DNA of 23,996 nucleotides, taken from the IMG/VR virus record IMGVR_UViG_3300048015_000369, positions 1-23,996 of that record. One strand, written 5' to 3'. A model generated the notes under the pieces. That model was not told where the DNA came from. It ran no database searches and saw nothing but the letters and a program-made list of their open reading frames with translations. The translations under genes and the position numbers were made by a program. The DNA is from a virus. Positions 7,909 through 15,096 of the stretch are shown piece after piece; the first letter of the stretch is position 1, and every line of letters begins with the position of its first letter.

Positions 7909-8364
7909 ATGTACACCGAACAACTCACCCAGCGGCTCGGCATCTGCGCGCCGGTGAACAACCAGACGATCAACAGTTCCGCCACCGCGTCGGCGACGGC
8001 CGGCCCGGTGGACATGCAGAAGTTCCACCGGGCGCTGTTCCTGGTGGACGTCGGCACGGTGGTCAGCGGCGGGGCGGTCACGCTGCAGCTCATCGAGAGC
8101 GCCAGCAGCAGCCTGTCCAGCCCGCAGAACTGCCCCGGCAGCAACACCGCCCTGACCGGCCTGAACACCAGCAACAAGCAGTACACGTTCGAGATCCGCG
8201 CCGACCAGATCGACGCCGGCTACCGCTACGTCGGCCTGCAGGCCACCGAAACCGCCGGCCACAACGTCGCCATCACCGTCGTCGGCTTCGGCGACGAGGC
8301 CGGCCACAAGCCCGGCAACCTCAACAACGATTCCAGCGTCGTCACCCAGCAGGTGGTGAGCTGA
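7909..8364 (+). CDS. Phage-like structural protein of unknown function, decoration-type position
   Basis: 151 aa, starting 9 nt after the capsid stop. It has no signal peptide or membrane segment. It is rich in Ser, Thr, Asn and small residues with alternating beta-strand patterns (FHRALFLVDVGTVV, VTLQLIES, YTFEIRADQI, YRYVGLQATET, NVAITVVGFGDEAG), suggesting a single beta-sandwich domain. Position directly after the capsid gene is where head-decoration or head-completion proteins usually lie. I do not recognise a named family with confidence. It could equally be an N-terminal part of a head-tail joining component. Confidence 0.75.
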   Translation: MYTEQLTQRLGICAPVNNQTINSSATASATAGPVDMQKFHRALFLVDVGTVVSGGAVTLQLIESASSSLSSPQNCPGSNTALTGLNTSNKQYTFEIRADQIDAGYRYVGLQATETAGHNVAITVVGFGDEAGHKPGNLNNDSSVVTQQVVS

Positions 8365-8396
8365 ACCCCCGTCGCCCAGCAAAAGCAGGAGACCGC

Positions 8397-9242
8397 ATGC
8401 GCCAGATCGTCGTTTCCAACGAGTCCACCGTGGTCGCCGACGCCGACGTGCAGGCCGCCGTCGCCGCCGTGCAGACGCAGATCACCGAGCACTTCGCCCC
8501 GGCCTACTCGGGCCTCTCGGCCGTGCTGCACTTCCAGCACGGCAAGCCGGCCGCCGGGGTGGAGGTCTGCCACGTCCTGGACGACTCCGACCAGGCCGGC
8601 GCCCTCGGCTACCACGAGCTGAAACCCCAGGGCTTCCCCGAGGGCTTCGTCTTCGCCCGCACGACCCAGGAGGCCGGCGACCCGTGGACCACCACGCTCA
8701 GCCACGAGATCCTCGAGCAGCTGCTCGACCCCTACGCCAACTGGGGCACCCAGGCCCAGCTCGGCGGCCAGACGGTCCTGGTGGCCCTGGAGGACGCCGA
8801 CCCCGTCGAGGGCGACTCCTACCCGATCAACGGCGTCGCCGTGTCCAACTTCGTCCTGCCCGCCTGGTTCGCCGGCACGGGCGGAAAAGTGGACTACCTG
8901 GGCAAGCTGTCGCGCGGGCTGAGCCTCGACGCGGGCGGCTACATCGCCTACACGGCCGACGGCGTCAACTGGCAGCAGCTCACCGGCCGGCACACCGCCG
9001 AGCGGCACAAGGGCGCGCCGCCGTTCACCCGGCGGGCGCGGCGGCTGCGGCACCCGCCGCACCTGGCCCGCCGGGCCGGCGCGGTCAACTGGACCAACCT
9101 GCTATCCGACATCCAGAAAGTCCTGCAGGCCGCCCCGCAGGTGCTGCAGGTGGTCGGCCAGCTCGGCGGCATCTTCTCCGGCCTGGGCCTGGCCCCGGTC
9201 GGCTCGGCCCCGCCCAGCCTGCCCGTGGTCCAGGCCCCTTGA
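8397..9242 (+). CDS. Uncharacterised HExxE-motif protein in the phage head operon
   Basis: 281 aa. ATG 8397 follows an AGGAG site. The centre carries SHEILEQLLDP (HExxE at residues 103-107, followed by D111) and, 25 residues on, an acidic stretch ALEDADPVEGDSY with VSNFVLPAWF. The His-Glu pair in a helix plus downstream acids suggests a metal-binding or metallopeptidase-like site, but the second His of the usual HExxH is Glu. Residues about 195-230 are Arg/His-rich, and the C-terminus (TNLLSDIQKVLQAAPQVLQVVGQLGGIFSGLGL) is an amphipathic-to-hydrophobic helix that could bind a membrane or oligomerise. There is no signal peptide. Its stop is only 10 nt from the start of the secreted cytochrome-like gene, which ties head genes and redox genes together. 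Confidence 0.78.
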   Translation: MRQIVVSNESTVVADADVQAAVAAVQTQITEHFAPAYSGLSAVLHFQHGKPAAGVEVCHVLDDSDQAGALGYHELKPQGFPEGFVFARTTQEAGDPWTTTLSHEILEQLLDPYANWGTQAQLGGQTVLVALEDADPVEGDSYPINGVAVSNFVLPAWFAGTGGKVDYLGKLSRGLSLDAGGYIAYTADGVNWQQLTGRHTAERHKGAPPFTRRARRLRHPPHLARRAGAVNWTNLLSDIQKVLQAAPQVLQVVGQLGGIFSGLGLAPVGSAPPSLPVVQAP

Positions 9243-9252
9243 GGGAGACGGC

Positions 9253-10812
9253 GTGCGCGCGCACCTCTCGTTGCTCTGGCCCCTGCTCCTCAGCCTGCCG
9301 GCGCCGGCCGCCCCCACTGCACCGCCCTCTCCCGGGGACGCGGTCGCGCTGGCGGCGCGGGACGTGGTCAAGCTGCGCCCCGACGACCGGCCGTTCGCCC
9401 GCTACCTGTGGGTGGTCGAGCCGTCGCCGGCGGCCCGGCGGGTCTGGAAGCTGCACCAGAACCTGCTGTCGCGCTACGCCGAGATGACCGACGTCGTGCC
9501 GGTCGCCCCCTGGCTGTGGCGCATCGACCTGCGCGACCCGGCCTGGGACCCCGCGACCTGGGAGAACGCCGGGGCGAGCGACCCGTTCTTCCACACCCGG
9601 GTGAAGCTGACGCGCGACACGGTGTTGCGCTCCGTCTGGCCCGGCGGCAAGGACGCCACCGGGCGGTTCTTCAAGCGGCAGAAGTACGACAAGCCGCGCA
9701 AGGCCGGCGAGCGCGTCGTCGTCGGCGCCCCCTGGCTGCCGCCGGCCGAGCTGAACCTCCTGCGCTTCGCCGTCTTCAGCGAGAGCCCGGTGCTCATGGC
9801 CGAATGGCTCTTCGCGCAGAGCGCCCGCCAGCGCAACCTGCTGAACAAGGACGACCACGGCGTCGGCTATTACGACTTCCTCAAGGTGAAGGACCGCGAC
9901 GACTTCTTCGGGCTCATCAAGCTGAACGTCAAGGACAGCGCCGCGTTCGGCCGGGACATGCAGGCCGCGCTGGAGAAGTCCGGCGTCAGCCCGCAGAACC
10001 GGCAGATGCTCCGCCAGCTGGCCGTCGGCGGGGCGGCCTGGGTGACCCTGGACACCGACCGCCAGCAGGGCCGCGGCGTCGCCCTGCGCAACCTCGAGCC
10101 CGGCCGGTTCCGCCACAACGCCGAGGAGTGGTACGGCGTGCTGCCCAACGGCCTGCCCGTCACCTTCCTGAGCAACGACAAGGGGGTGCGGCAGAATTTC
10201 GCCCCCGCCGACAGCCACGGCTTCGCCGACCGCAGCAGCCTCAACGAGAGCAACGACACGCGCATCCACGTCAACCTGGCGTGCTGGCGGTGCCACGCCG
10301 GGCAGGTGCTCAAGGACTTCCGCGACGACGTCCGCCGGCAGTTCAAGGCCGGCGGCTGGCTGCTGCTGGGGAGCACCGACCGCGAGCGGGACCTCCTGTT
10401 CCGCCGGCTGTACTTCTCCGACGTGTACAAGGCGCTGGCCCGCGACCGCAAGGACTTTCAGGACGCCATCACGCTGGCCACGCGGCTGAACCCCGCCGAC
10501 CCGCGTGACGCCGGGCTGACGGCGCAGAAAGCCGCCGCCGCCTACGCCCGGGCCTTCCACCGCTACGCCGACGACGACGTGACGCCCGCCCGGGCGGCCC
10601 GCGAGCTGGGCGTGACCGCCCCGGTGTTCCTGGCGGCGCTGCGGCACTACGCCCGGCCGCTGGGCCTGCCCACCCTCGCCGACGTCCCGCTGTCCCGCTA
10701 CCTGGCCGACGAGCCGATGCCCCTGTCCCGGCTCACCTGGGAAGACAGTTACCCGCTGGCGCAAAGCATCCTCGCCAGCTATTCCGCCGCGACCAAGAAA
10801 GGAAAGCGATGA
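9253..10812 (+). CDS. Secreted protein with a single c-type heme motif (CxxCH)
   Basis: 519 aa, from GTG 9253 with GAGGGAGA just upstream and overlapping the 10-nt gap after the previous stop. Residues 1-20 form a signal peptide (short basic start, Leu-rich core, Ala-x-Ala end), so the protein is exported. The only heme-attachment motif is CWRCH at 344-348 within IHVNLACWRCHAGQVLKD, and no clear distal Met (such as MPP) follows. The rest is charged and helical with no domain I can name; residues 40-330 contain many Trp/Phe-containing segments. Its stop overlaps the next start (ATGA at 10809-10812), implying coupled translation with a second cytochrome. A role in periplasmic electron transfer or heme-dependent sensing is inferred only from the motif. 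Confidence 0.82.
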   Translation: MRAHLSLLWPLLLSLPAPAAPTAPPSPGDAVALAARDVVKLRPDDRPFARYLWVVEPSPAARRVWKLHQNLLSRYAEMTDVVPVAPWLWRIDLRDPAWDPATWENAGASDPFFHTRVKLTRDTVLRSVWPGGKDATGRFFKRQKYDKPRKAGERVVVGAPWLPPAELNLLRFAVFSESPVLMAEWLFAQSARQRNLLNKDDHGVGYYDFLKVKDRDDFFGLIKLNVKDSAAFGRDMQAALEKSGVSPQNRQMLRQLAVGGAAWVTLDTDRQQGRGVALRNLEPGRFRHNAEEWYGVLPNGLPVTFLSNDKGVRQNFAPADSHGFADRSSLNESNDTRIHVNLACWRCHAGQVLKDFRDDVRRQFKAGGWLLLGSTDRERDLLFRRLYFSDVYKALARDRKDFQDAITLATRLNPADPRDAGLTAQKAAAAYARAFHRYADDDVTPARAARELGVTAPVFLAALRHYARPLGLPTLADVPLSRYLADEPMPLSRLTWEDSYPLAQSILASYSAATKKGKR

Positions 10813-11504
10813 CCCGCAACCCCACCCCGCTGCTCGGGCTGCTCGCCCTGCTGGCGACGGCCGCCCCGGCCCCGGCCACCACCTGCTACACCACCACGCC
10901 CTACGCGACGGCGTCCTACGCCTCGCCTGGCTACAGCTACGCCTACCCCGTGACGACCTTCCTGGGCGTGCCCATCCCCATCCTCTACGGCAGCGTCTAC
11001 ACGGGCCCCGCTTCCACCGCCGCCTACGCACCCGCAGCATCGATCTCGCCCGTCTCGCCCGTGCAGGGCACGGGCTCGGGCGACCTCGCCGAAGCGGTAA
11101 AGCTGCTCCGCGGCGTATCGACCCGCCTCGACGGCGTCAACAGCCGGCTCGACGCCCTGGAGGGGCGCATCCGCGCCCTGGAGCATCGCGCCGCCCCGCC
11201 GAAGCCGGCCCCCCCGTCGGCCGCGCCCGCCGACGTGAAACGGACGGACGTGCTGGCGGCCTACCGGACCTCCTGCGCCGCCTGCCACCAGCGCGGCAAC
11301 GAGGGGGCGGGGGGCAAGTTCGTCCTCCTCGAGGCCGACGGCTCCCGCGCCGCGCTGACCGCCGGGCAGGCGGCCCGCCTCGCCGAGCACCTCGCCGACG
11401 GCTCCATGCCCCCGCCGCGCAACAAAGTGGGGATCGCCCCGCTCGACGACCGCACCCAGGCCGCCATGCTCCTCGACGCCAGCAACTTCCCCCGGTCCCG
11501 GTAA
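10809..11504 (+). CDS. Secreted cytochrome c with coiled-coil stalk
   Basis: 231 aa. A signal peptide covers residues 1-24 (leader with LLGLLALLATAAPAPA). A Tyr/Ser/Thr/Pro-rich segment follows to about 85. A coiled coil lies at 92-127 (repeating LLRGV, RLDGV, RLDAL, RIRAL heptads). After a Pro/Ala linker comes a compact class I cytochrome c domain with CAACH at 156-160 and the distal-ligand motif GSMPPP (M200). Domain order suggests an oligomeric stalk that presents one heme domain outside the cytoplasmic membrane. It overlaps the upstream gene by 4 nt (ATGA). The partner and redox couple are not visible. Such cytochrome domains are common in planctomycete secreted proteins but not expected in a capsid operon. 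Confidence 0.88.
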   Translation: MTRNPTPLLGLLALLATAAPAPATTCYTTTPYATASYASPGYSYAYPVTTFLGVPIPILYGSVYTGPASTAAYAPAASISPVSPVQGTGSGDLAEAVKLLRGVSTRLDGVNSRLDALEGRIRALEHRAAPPKPAPPSAAPADVKRTDVLAAYRTSCAACHQRGNEGAGGKFVLLEADGSRAALTAGQAARLAEHLADGSMPPPRNKVGIAPLDDRTQAAMLLDASNFPRSR

Positions 11505-11538
11505 TCGCCCGTTCTTCGACCCTGTAAAGGAGTGTCTG

Positions 11539-12051
11539 ATGAAACGCACCCTCGTGTTCGCCCTGGCCCTCGCCGCCGCGGCGGCCGCCGACCGGCCGGC
11601 GCAGGCCGCCTTCCGCCGCGGCGCCCACGTCCGCGTGGGCTTCTTCGGCCGCCACGTCTTCGTCCCCGCCGTCGCCACCTCGACCGTGGCGGCGCCCCCC
11701 GTCCTGGTCGGCCCGCTCACCCCGGCGGCCCCCGCGCCGGCCGCGGCGGCCAGCGACCCGGCGCTGGCGGCTCAGCTCCAGCTGCTCGCCGCCCGGCTCG
11801 CGGCCCTGGAAGTTCGCCAGGCCGCCCCGGCGCCCGTCGCGGTGACGCCGGTCGCGGTGGCGCCGGTCAGGGTGGCGCAGCTGAACACCCTGCCGGCGGT
11901 GCAGCAGCTCACCTTCCTGACGGGCCTCTACGGCGTGACGGCCGGCCGGGCCCTGTTCGTCACCCACGGCGGCGCCTTCGCCGTGACCGGCCGGCCGGTG
12001 CGCGGCGCGGTGTTCGTCCGCGCCCCGTTCGTGCGAATCCGCGTCCGCTAA
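11539..12051 (+). CDS. Secreted Ala/Pro-rich protein of unknown function with short coiled coil
   Basis: 170 aa. ATG 11539 has a strong AAAGGAG site. A signal peptide covers about residues 1-24 (FALALAAAAAADRPAQA). Residues 40-75 are Ala/Val/Pro-rich, a short amphipathic helix at about 75-95 (AAQLQLLAARLAALEVRQ) could form a coiled coil, and the C-terminal third is Gly/Val/Arg-rich with beta-like alternation (FLTGLYGVTAGRALFVTHGG). The architecture resembles that of the cytochrome upstream without its heme domain, so the two may oligomerise through matching helices (inference). It sits 34 nt after that gene and 16 nt before the VTC-like gene, within the same operon. Confidence 0.75.
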   Translation: MKRTLVFALALAAAAAADRPAQAAFRRGAHVRVGFFGRHVFVPAVATSTVAAPPVLVGPLTPAAPAPAAAASDPALAAQLQLLAARLAALEVRQAAPAPVAVTPVAVAPVRVAQLNTLPAVQQLTFLTGLYGVTAGRALFVTHGGAFAVTGRPVRGAVFVRAPFVRIRVR

Positions 12052-12067
12052 CCCCAACGGGACCCCG

Positions 12068-12697
12068 ATGCAACCGCTTCCCGCGAGCGCGCTGCGGCGG
12101 AACGTCGGCACCTGGTGCGTGCCGACGTCCCTGCTCCCCGCCGTCAGCCACTTTTTGCATGACGCTTTACCCAACGAGCCGTACGACCCGCACTTCCTGG
12201 GCCAGCGGCTGGAAACCACCTACTTCGACACCGCCGCGTTCGACCTGCGGCGGGCCCGGCAGGCGAAGGGCCGATACCTCACGCTCCGCCTGCGCTGCTA
12301 CGCCGCGCCCGGCCAGCCCCACCAGTACGCCCTGTCGGCGAAGACCGAGGCGGAGAAGTGGCGGCGGGAAGTCGCCCCGGCGGACGCCGAGGCGGTCCTG
12401 GCCCGGCCGCAGGCGGTCGTCCCCTTCCTGCCCGGCCGCCTGCTCGCCCGGCTCCAGGAGCTGGCCGGCGGCGACCTGCTGTGTGCGGTCACCGTGTGCT
12501 GCCGCCGCTACGCCGTCGAGGACGCCTTGGACCGCTACACGCTCGACGTCGGCGTGACCACCGACCGCGGCAAGCGCCTCGGCTTCGCGGTGCTCGAGCA
12601 CAAGAGCGTGGACGGCGGCCCGCCGCCCGCGGCGCTGGCGGCCGTCGGGCTGCGGCGCATGAAACTGAGCAAGTTCCTGTGGGCCCTGGAGGTTTGA
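12068..12697 (+). CDS. VTC/CYTH-type tunnel-fold protein, polyphosphate-polymerase-like
   Basis: 209 aa. Hallmarks of the VTC domain: YFDT (52-55), K68, LTLRLRCY with R74 and R76, YALSAKTEAEKWRREV with K92 and K98, basic pair RR (146-147), LEHKS (177-180) and the terminal KLSKFLWAL (199-207). These positive and acidic residues match those that line the tunnel and hold triphosphate/polyphosphate and metal in VTC4-type enzymes. It is slightly shorter than usual and has no SPX or transmembrane part. It could be a polyphosphate polymerase, another phosphotransferase of the CYTH/VTC clan, or a binding protein. It lies in the cytochrome operon, 16 nt after the previous stop; the next, broken, gene starts 2 nt after its stop. 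Confidence 0.8.
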   Translation: MQPLPASALRRNVGTWCVPTSLLPAVSHFLHDALPNEPYDPHFLGQRLETTYFDTAAFDLRRARQAKGRYLTLRLRCYAAPGQPHQYALSAKTEAEKWRREVAPADAEAVLARPQAVVPFLPGRLLARLQELAGGDLLCAVTVCCRRYAVEDALDRYTLDVGVTTDRGKRLGFAVLEHKSVDGGPPPAALAAVGLRRMKLSKFLWALEV

Positions 12698-12698
12698 C

Positions 12699-12895
12699 AT
12701 GCGGATAGGTGCGCTTTGGGCGCTGGGGTCGTTGGCCGCGACGCTGTCCGCGGCCCCGGCCCCGTTCCGGCGGCCCGCCGGGCCGGCCCACCCCTGGCGG
12801 GGGCCTGGGTCCTGACCTGGTCGGCGGTGGGCGGCACGGTGGTCTTCGGGCCCGACGGCCGTTACGAGCACCAGTTCCTGGGCTGCCGTCCCAAC
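12699..12895 (+). pseudogene. Frameshifted, truncated secreted-protein gene remnant
   Basis: ATG 12699 opens a clear signal peptide (MRIGALWALGSLAATLSAAPAP) in frame 3, which hits a stop after 38 codons. The mature part is readable in frame 2 at about 12792-12890, beginning PPLAGAWVLTW and going on to VVFGPDGRYEHQFLGC. That is the opening of a small planctomycete secreted domain I recall as AGTW-LTWG---FGPDG-Y. A one-base deletion (or two-base insertion) between the two pieces explains the frame change. The rest of the domain is missing, and text turns into the upstream region of the tail-adaptor gene near 12890-12905. It is a dead gene at the junction of the cargo operon with the tail module. 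Confidence 0.65.
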
Positions 12896-12923
12896 AAGGG
12901 ATGCGCGAACGAAGGTGGTACGG

Positions 12924-13286
12924 ATGTCGGCGACGACCTGGCAAGAGCCCGCGAGGGCCAAACTCTGGAGCGCGACCGTGGCAAGCACGTTGACGAAGCG
13001 GGCCGCCGAGAGCCGGCTCTACACGATGGACTTCAGCCAGATGCCCGAGATCGTGGCCGGCGACACGATCAGCAGCGTGACCGCCGTCACGGGCACGGTA
13101 GAGAGCGGCTACAACGCCTCCTCGCTCACCGTGGGCACGACGGGCGTCGCCGGCAGCAGCAAGACGGCCACCGCCGTGCTCTCCGGCGGCACCGACGGGG
13201 CCATCTACAAGGTGAGCTTCAAGGTAGCCACCACCGCCGGCTACACCCTCATCGGGGTCGGTTACCTCTGCATCGACGACGAGTAA
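12924..13286 (+). CDS. Phage tail-fibre adaptor-like protein
   Basis: 120 aa from ATG 12924 (GAAGG upstream; GTG 12915 is a less likely start). The body matches, by pattern, the small fibre-tail adaptor family: MDFSQMPEIVAGDTISSVT, then a strand series with AGSSKTATAVLSGGTDGAIYKVSFKVATTAGYTL. In that family the G-D-I/T-I-S, SGGT-G-Y-V and T-AGRT motifs recur. It probably links the connector or tail tip to the fibre encoded next. The N-terminal 45 residues are Ala/Arg/Thr-rich and helical. A repeated hairpin follows its stop and precedes the fibre gene. Confidence 0.7.
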   Translation: MSATTWQEPARAKLWSATVASTLTKRAAESRLYTMDFSQMPEIVAGDTISSVTAVTGTVESGYNASSLTVGTTGVAGSSKTATAVLSGGTDGAIYKVSFKVATTAGYTLIGVGYLCIDDE

Positions 13287-13290
13287 CCCG

Positions 13291-13311
13291 AGCCCGTTTT
13301 CTGAACGGGCG
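13291..13311 (+). promoter_or_regulatory. Repeated hairpin, copy 2, upstream of the tail-fibre gene
   Basis: GCCCGTT (13292-13298), loop TTCTG, AACGGGC (13304-13310), identical to the hairpin before the protease gene. In this copy the bases flanking the 7-bp stem do not pair. The trailing GAG runs straight into the GAGGAG ribosome-binding site of the fibre gene, so folding could influence fibre translation. The exact repetition about 7.8 kb apart within one element supports a shared regulatory or processing role. Confidence 0.6.
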
Positions 13312-13322
13312 AGGAGATGATA

Positions 13323-14579
13323 ATGACCCTCGAACTCGCAACCAACGGGGCCCAAACAACGCTCGCCAGCGCGATCACCAGCTCGGCCACCAGCCTGACG
13401 GTGAGCAGCGCGGCCGCCTTCCCGGCCTCGGGAAACTTCCGCATCCGGGTGGACAACGAAATCATGCTGGTGACGGCTGTCTCGGGGAACTCGTTCACCG
13501 TCAGCCGGGCAGCTGAATCCTGGAACGGCAGCGCGACCGCATCGGCGCACGCCGCAGGGGCCGTTGTCACCCTGGTGTTCACCGCGGCCAGCGTGCCCCT
13601 CCTGGCGATCGCCGGCGGCGCGGGAAACATCACCCTCACGGGCGACCTGAGCGGGGTGGGATCCAACACCGTCAACGCCACGGTCACCGGGCTCCAGGGC
13701 GTCCCGGTGGGCAACACGACCCCAGGCAACGGCCAGGTGCTCACCTACAACGGGTCGGTGTGGGGGGCCGGGAACGCGTCGGGGGGCCTCGCAACGCCCG
13801 TGAGCGTGCCCAACGGCGGCACGGGGTTGTCAACCCTCACGGCGTACGGCTTGTTGTGCGGCGGGACGAACACGACGGCCCCCGCGCAAGGGGTGTCCCC
13901 GGCGGCGGCAGGGAAGATCCTCCTCTCCCAGGGCAACTCGACGCTCCCGGCCTGGCAGGCGATGGCCGGGGACGCGGGCATCGCAGGCAACGGGACCGTC
14001 ACCCTGGCCAACAGCGGGGTGACGGCGGGCAGCTACACGTCGGCCAACATCACCGTGGACGCCAAGGGCCGGGTGACGGCGGCGGCGAACGGGTCAGGCG
14101 GGGGCATCAGCATTGGCCAGGTCATAGCCGGGGACAACGGCGACGGGTCGGTGCTGTTCGAGAACGGCGCGGGGGAGTTGGCCCAGGACCTTCAGGGAAA
14201 CTTCGTCTACGACGCCGACGGCAGCCTCGGCTATTTCGGGACGGGCACCACCCTGTACGTGGGGGACACGTTCAACGGCAACTCGAGCGGGGCCATCGTC
14301 CTTTACGACGTCGACGGCCCCGGCTATTTGAGCATGTCGGTTAGTCGTGGCAACTGGACGCTCGGTGGTGTGAATGCCGCGCCGGGTGACACCAGTGGGA
14401 CCTTGCTACTTGCGAGCGTAAAGATCAATGTGAGCGCCGGCCTGACGCTCGTTAACCAAACGAGCGGCGCGGGCAGTCAGGCGGGCAGCCTCACCAACGC
14501 CCCGGCGGCGGGCAACCCGGCCTTCTGGCTGCCGGTCGTCGTCAACGGCTCGACCTACTACCTACCTTGCTGGGGTTGA
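13323..14579 (+). CDS. Phage tail fibre / receptor-binding protein
   Basis: 418 aa. GAGGAG at 13311-13316 is spaced six bases from ATG 13323, which I prefer to the ATG at 13317 that abuts the site. The N-terminus (LASAITSSATSLTVSSAAAFPASGNFRIRVDNEIMLVTAVSGNSFTVSRA) is a fibre base domain. Repetitive fibre motifs follow: NTTPGNGQVLTYNGSVW, VPNGGTGLSTLTAYGLLCGG, and GSYTSANITVDAKGRVTAAANG, the last a classic caudoviral fibre repeat. The distal third is Gly/Ser/Asn-rich with likely beta structure, and the end YYLPCWG matches host-recognition tips. It should bind the cell surface. The reading frame is intact. Confidence 0.85.
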   Translation: MTLELATNGAQTTLASAITSSATSLTVSSAAAFPASGNFRIRVDNEIMLVTAVSGNSFTVSRAAESWNGSATASAHAAGAVVTLVFTAASVPLLAIAGGAGNITLTGDLSGVGSNTVNATVTGLQGVPVGNTTPGNGQVLTYNGSVWGAGNASGGLATPVSVPNGGTGLSTLTAYGLLCGGTNTTAPAQGVSPAAAGKILLSQGNSTLPAWQAMAGDAGIAGNGTVTLANSGVTAGSYTSANITVDAKGRVTAAANGSGGGISIGQVIAGDNGDGSVLFENGAGELAQDLQGNFVYDADGSLGYFGTGTTLYVGDTFNGNSSGAIVLYDVDGPGYLSMSVSRGNWTLGGVNAAPGDTSGTLLLASVKINVSAGLTLVNQTSGAGSQAGSLTNAPAAGNPAFWLPVVVNGSTYYLPCWG

Positions 14580-14580
14580 A

Positions 14581-14913
14581 ATGAACGCCAAGCGGCTGAA
14601 CTGGATCATGACGGGCATGTACTACCTCTTCGGCATCACGGCGAGCGGGTACACGCCGCCGGTGCCCCTCTCACGCCTGGGGCTCTACCAGGTCGCAGGG
14701 ATCCTCTCGACGTGGCTCAACGAGGGGGTGGTGTGCGGGTTCATCCCGGCCACCCCCGGCGGGTCGGCGGCGAACAGCGTGGTCGATTCCGACTTCACGG
14801 CCAACTACCCGGCGGCGACGGCGGCGCTCTTCCTGTCGGCCGTGGCGGGCCTCCAGGCGATCACCGGGACCTACGGCAGCTACTACTCGGCCATCGCGGC
14901 CATCAAGCCGTAG
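14581..14913 (+). CDS. Small tail-associated protein of unknown function
   Basis: 110 aa, ATG one base after the fibre stop, so probably co-translated. It has Trp, Tyr and Leu-rich helices: KRLNWIMTGMYYLFGITASGY, SRLGLYQVAGILSTWLNEG and AATAALFLSAVAGLQAITG. It is moderately hydrophobic but shows no clean transmembrane segment. I recognise no family. A role as a fibre chaperone or minor tail component is inferred from position only. Confidence 0.6.
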   Translation: MNAKRLNWIMTGMYYLFGITASGYTPPVPLSRLGLYQVAGILSTWLNEGVVCGFIPATPGGSAANSVVDSDFTANYPAATAALFLSAVAGLQAITGTYGSYYSAIAAIKP

Positions 14914-14925
14914 GGCGGAATCCTC

Positions 14926-15093
14926 ATGCAGTACGACCAGGGCGCGATCCCGGGAGACGCCATCCCCGGGCAGTCCGAGCCGGGCCAGCAACTGCCCGAA
15001 GACGTGTGGGTCGAGCCGGCGCGGTGGGACCAGTGGCAAGAGAACCGGGCGGCGACGTGGACGGAGAACAGGGGCAGCAGGTGGAGCGCGTAG
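14926..15093 (+). CDS. 55-aa Trp/Gln-rich small protein
   Basis: ATG 14926 with GGCGGA upstream, and stop TAG at 15091-15093, three bases before the connector gene start. It begins MQYDQGAIPGDAIPGQ and ends in a charged Trp-containing tail (WDQWQENRAATWTENRG). It exactly fills the gap between two genes with tight spacing, the main reason to call it real. I recognise no family. Confidence 0.5.
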   Translation: MQYDQGAIPGDAIPGQSEPGQQLPEDVWVEPARWDQWQENRAATWTENRGSRWSA

Positions 15094-15096
15094 CCA

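Noticed and set aside
12716-13516. 266-aa ORF from 12716
   Set aside because: Only the first ~60 codons resemble a real domain. After about 12890 the frame is a shadow of the adaptor and fibre genes, so this is a pseudogene remnant plus chance open frame.
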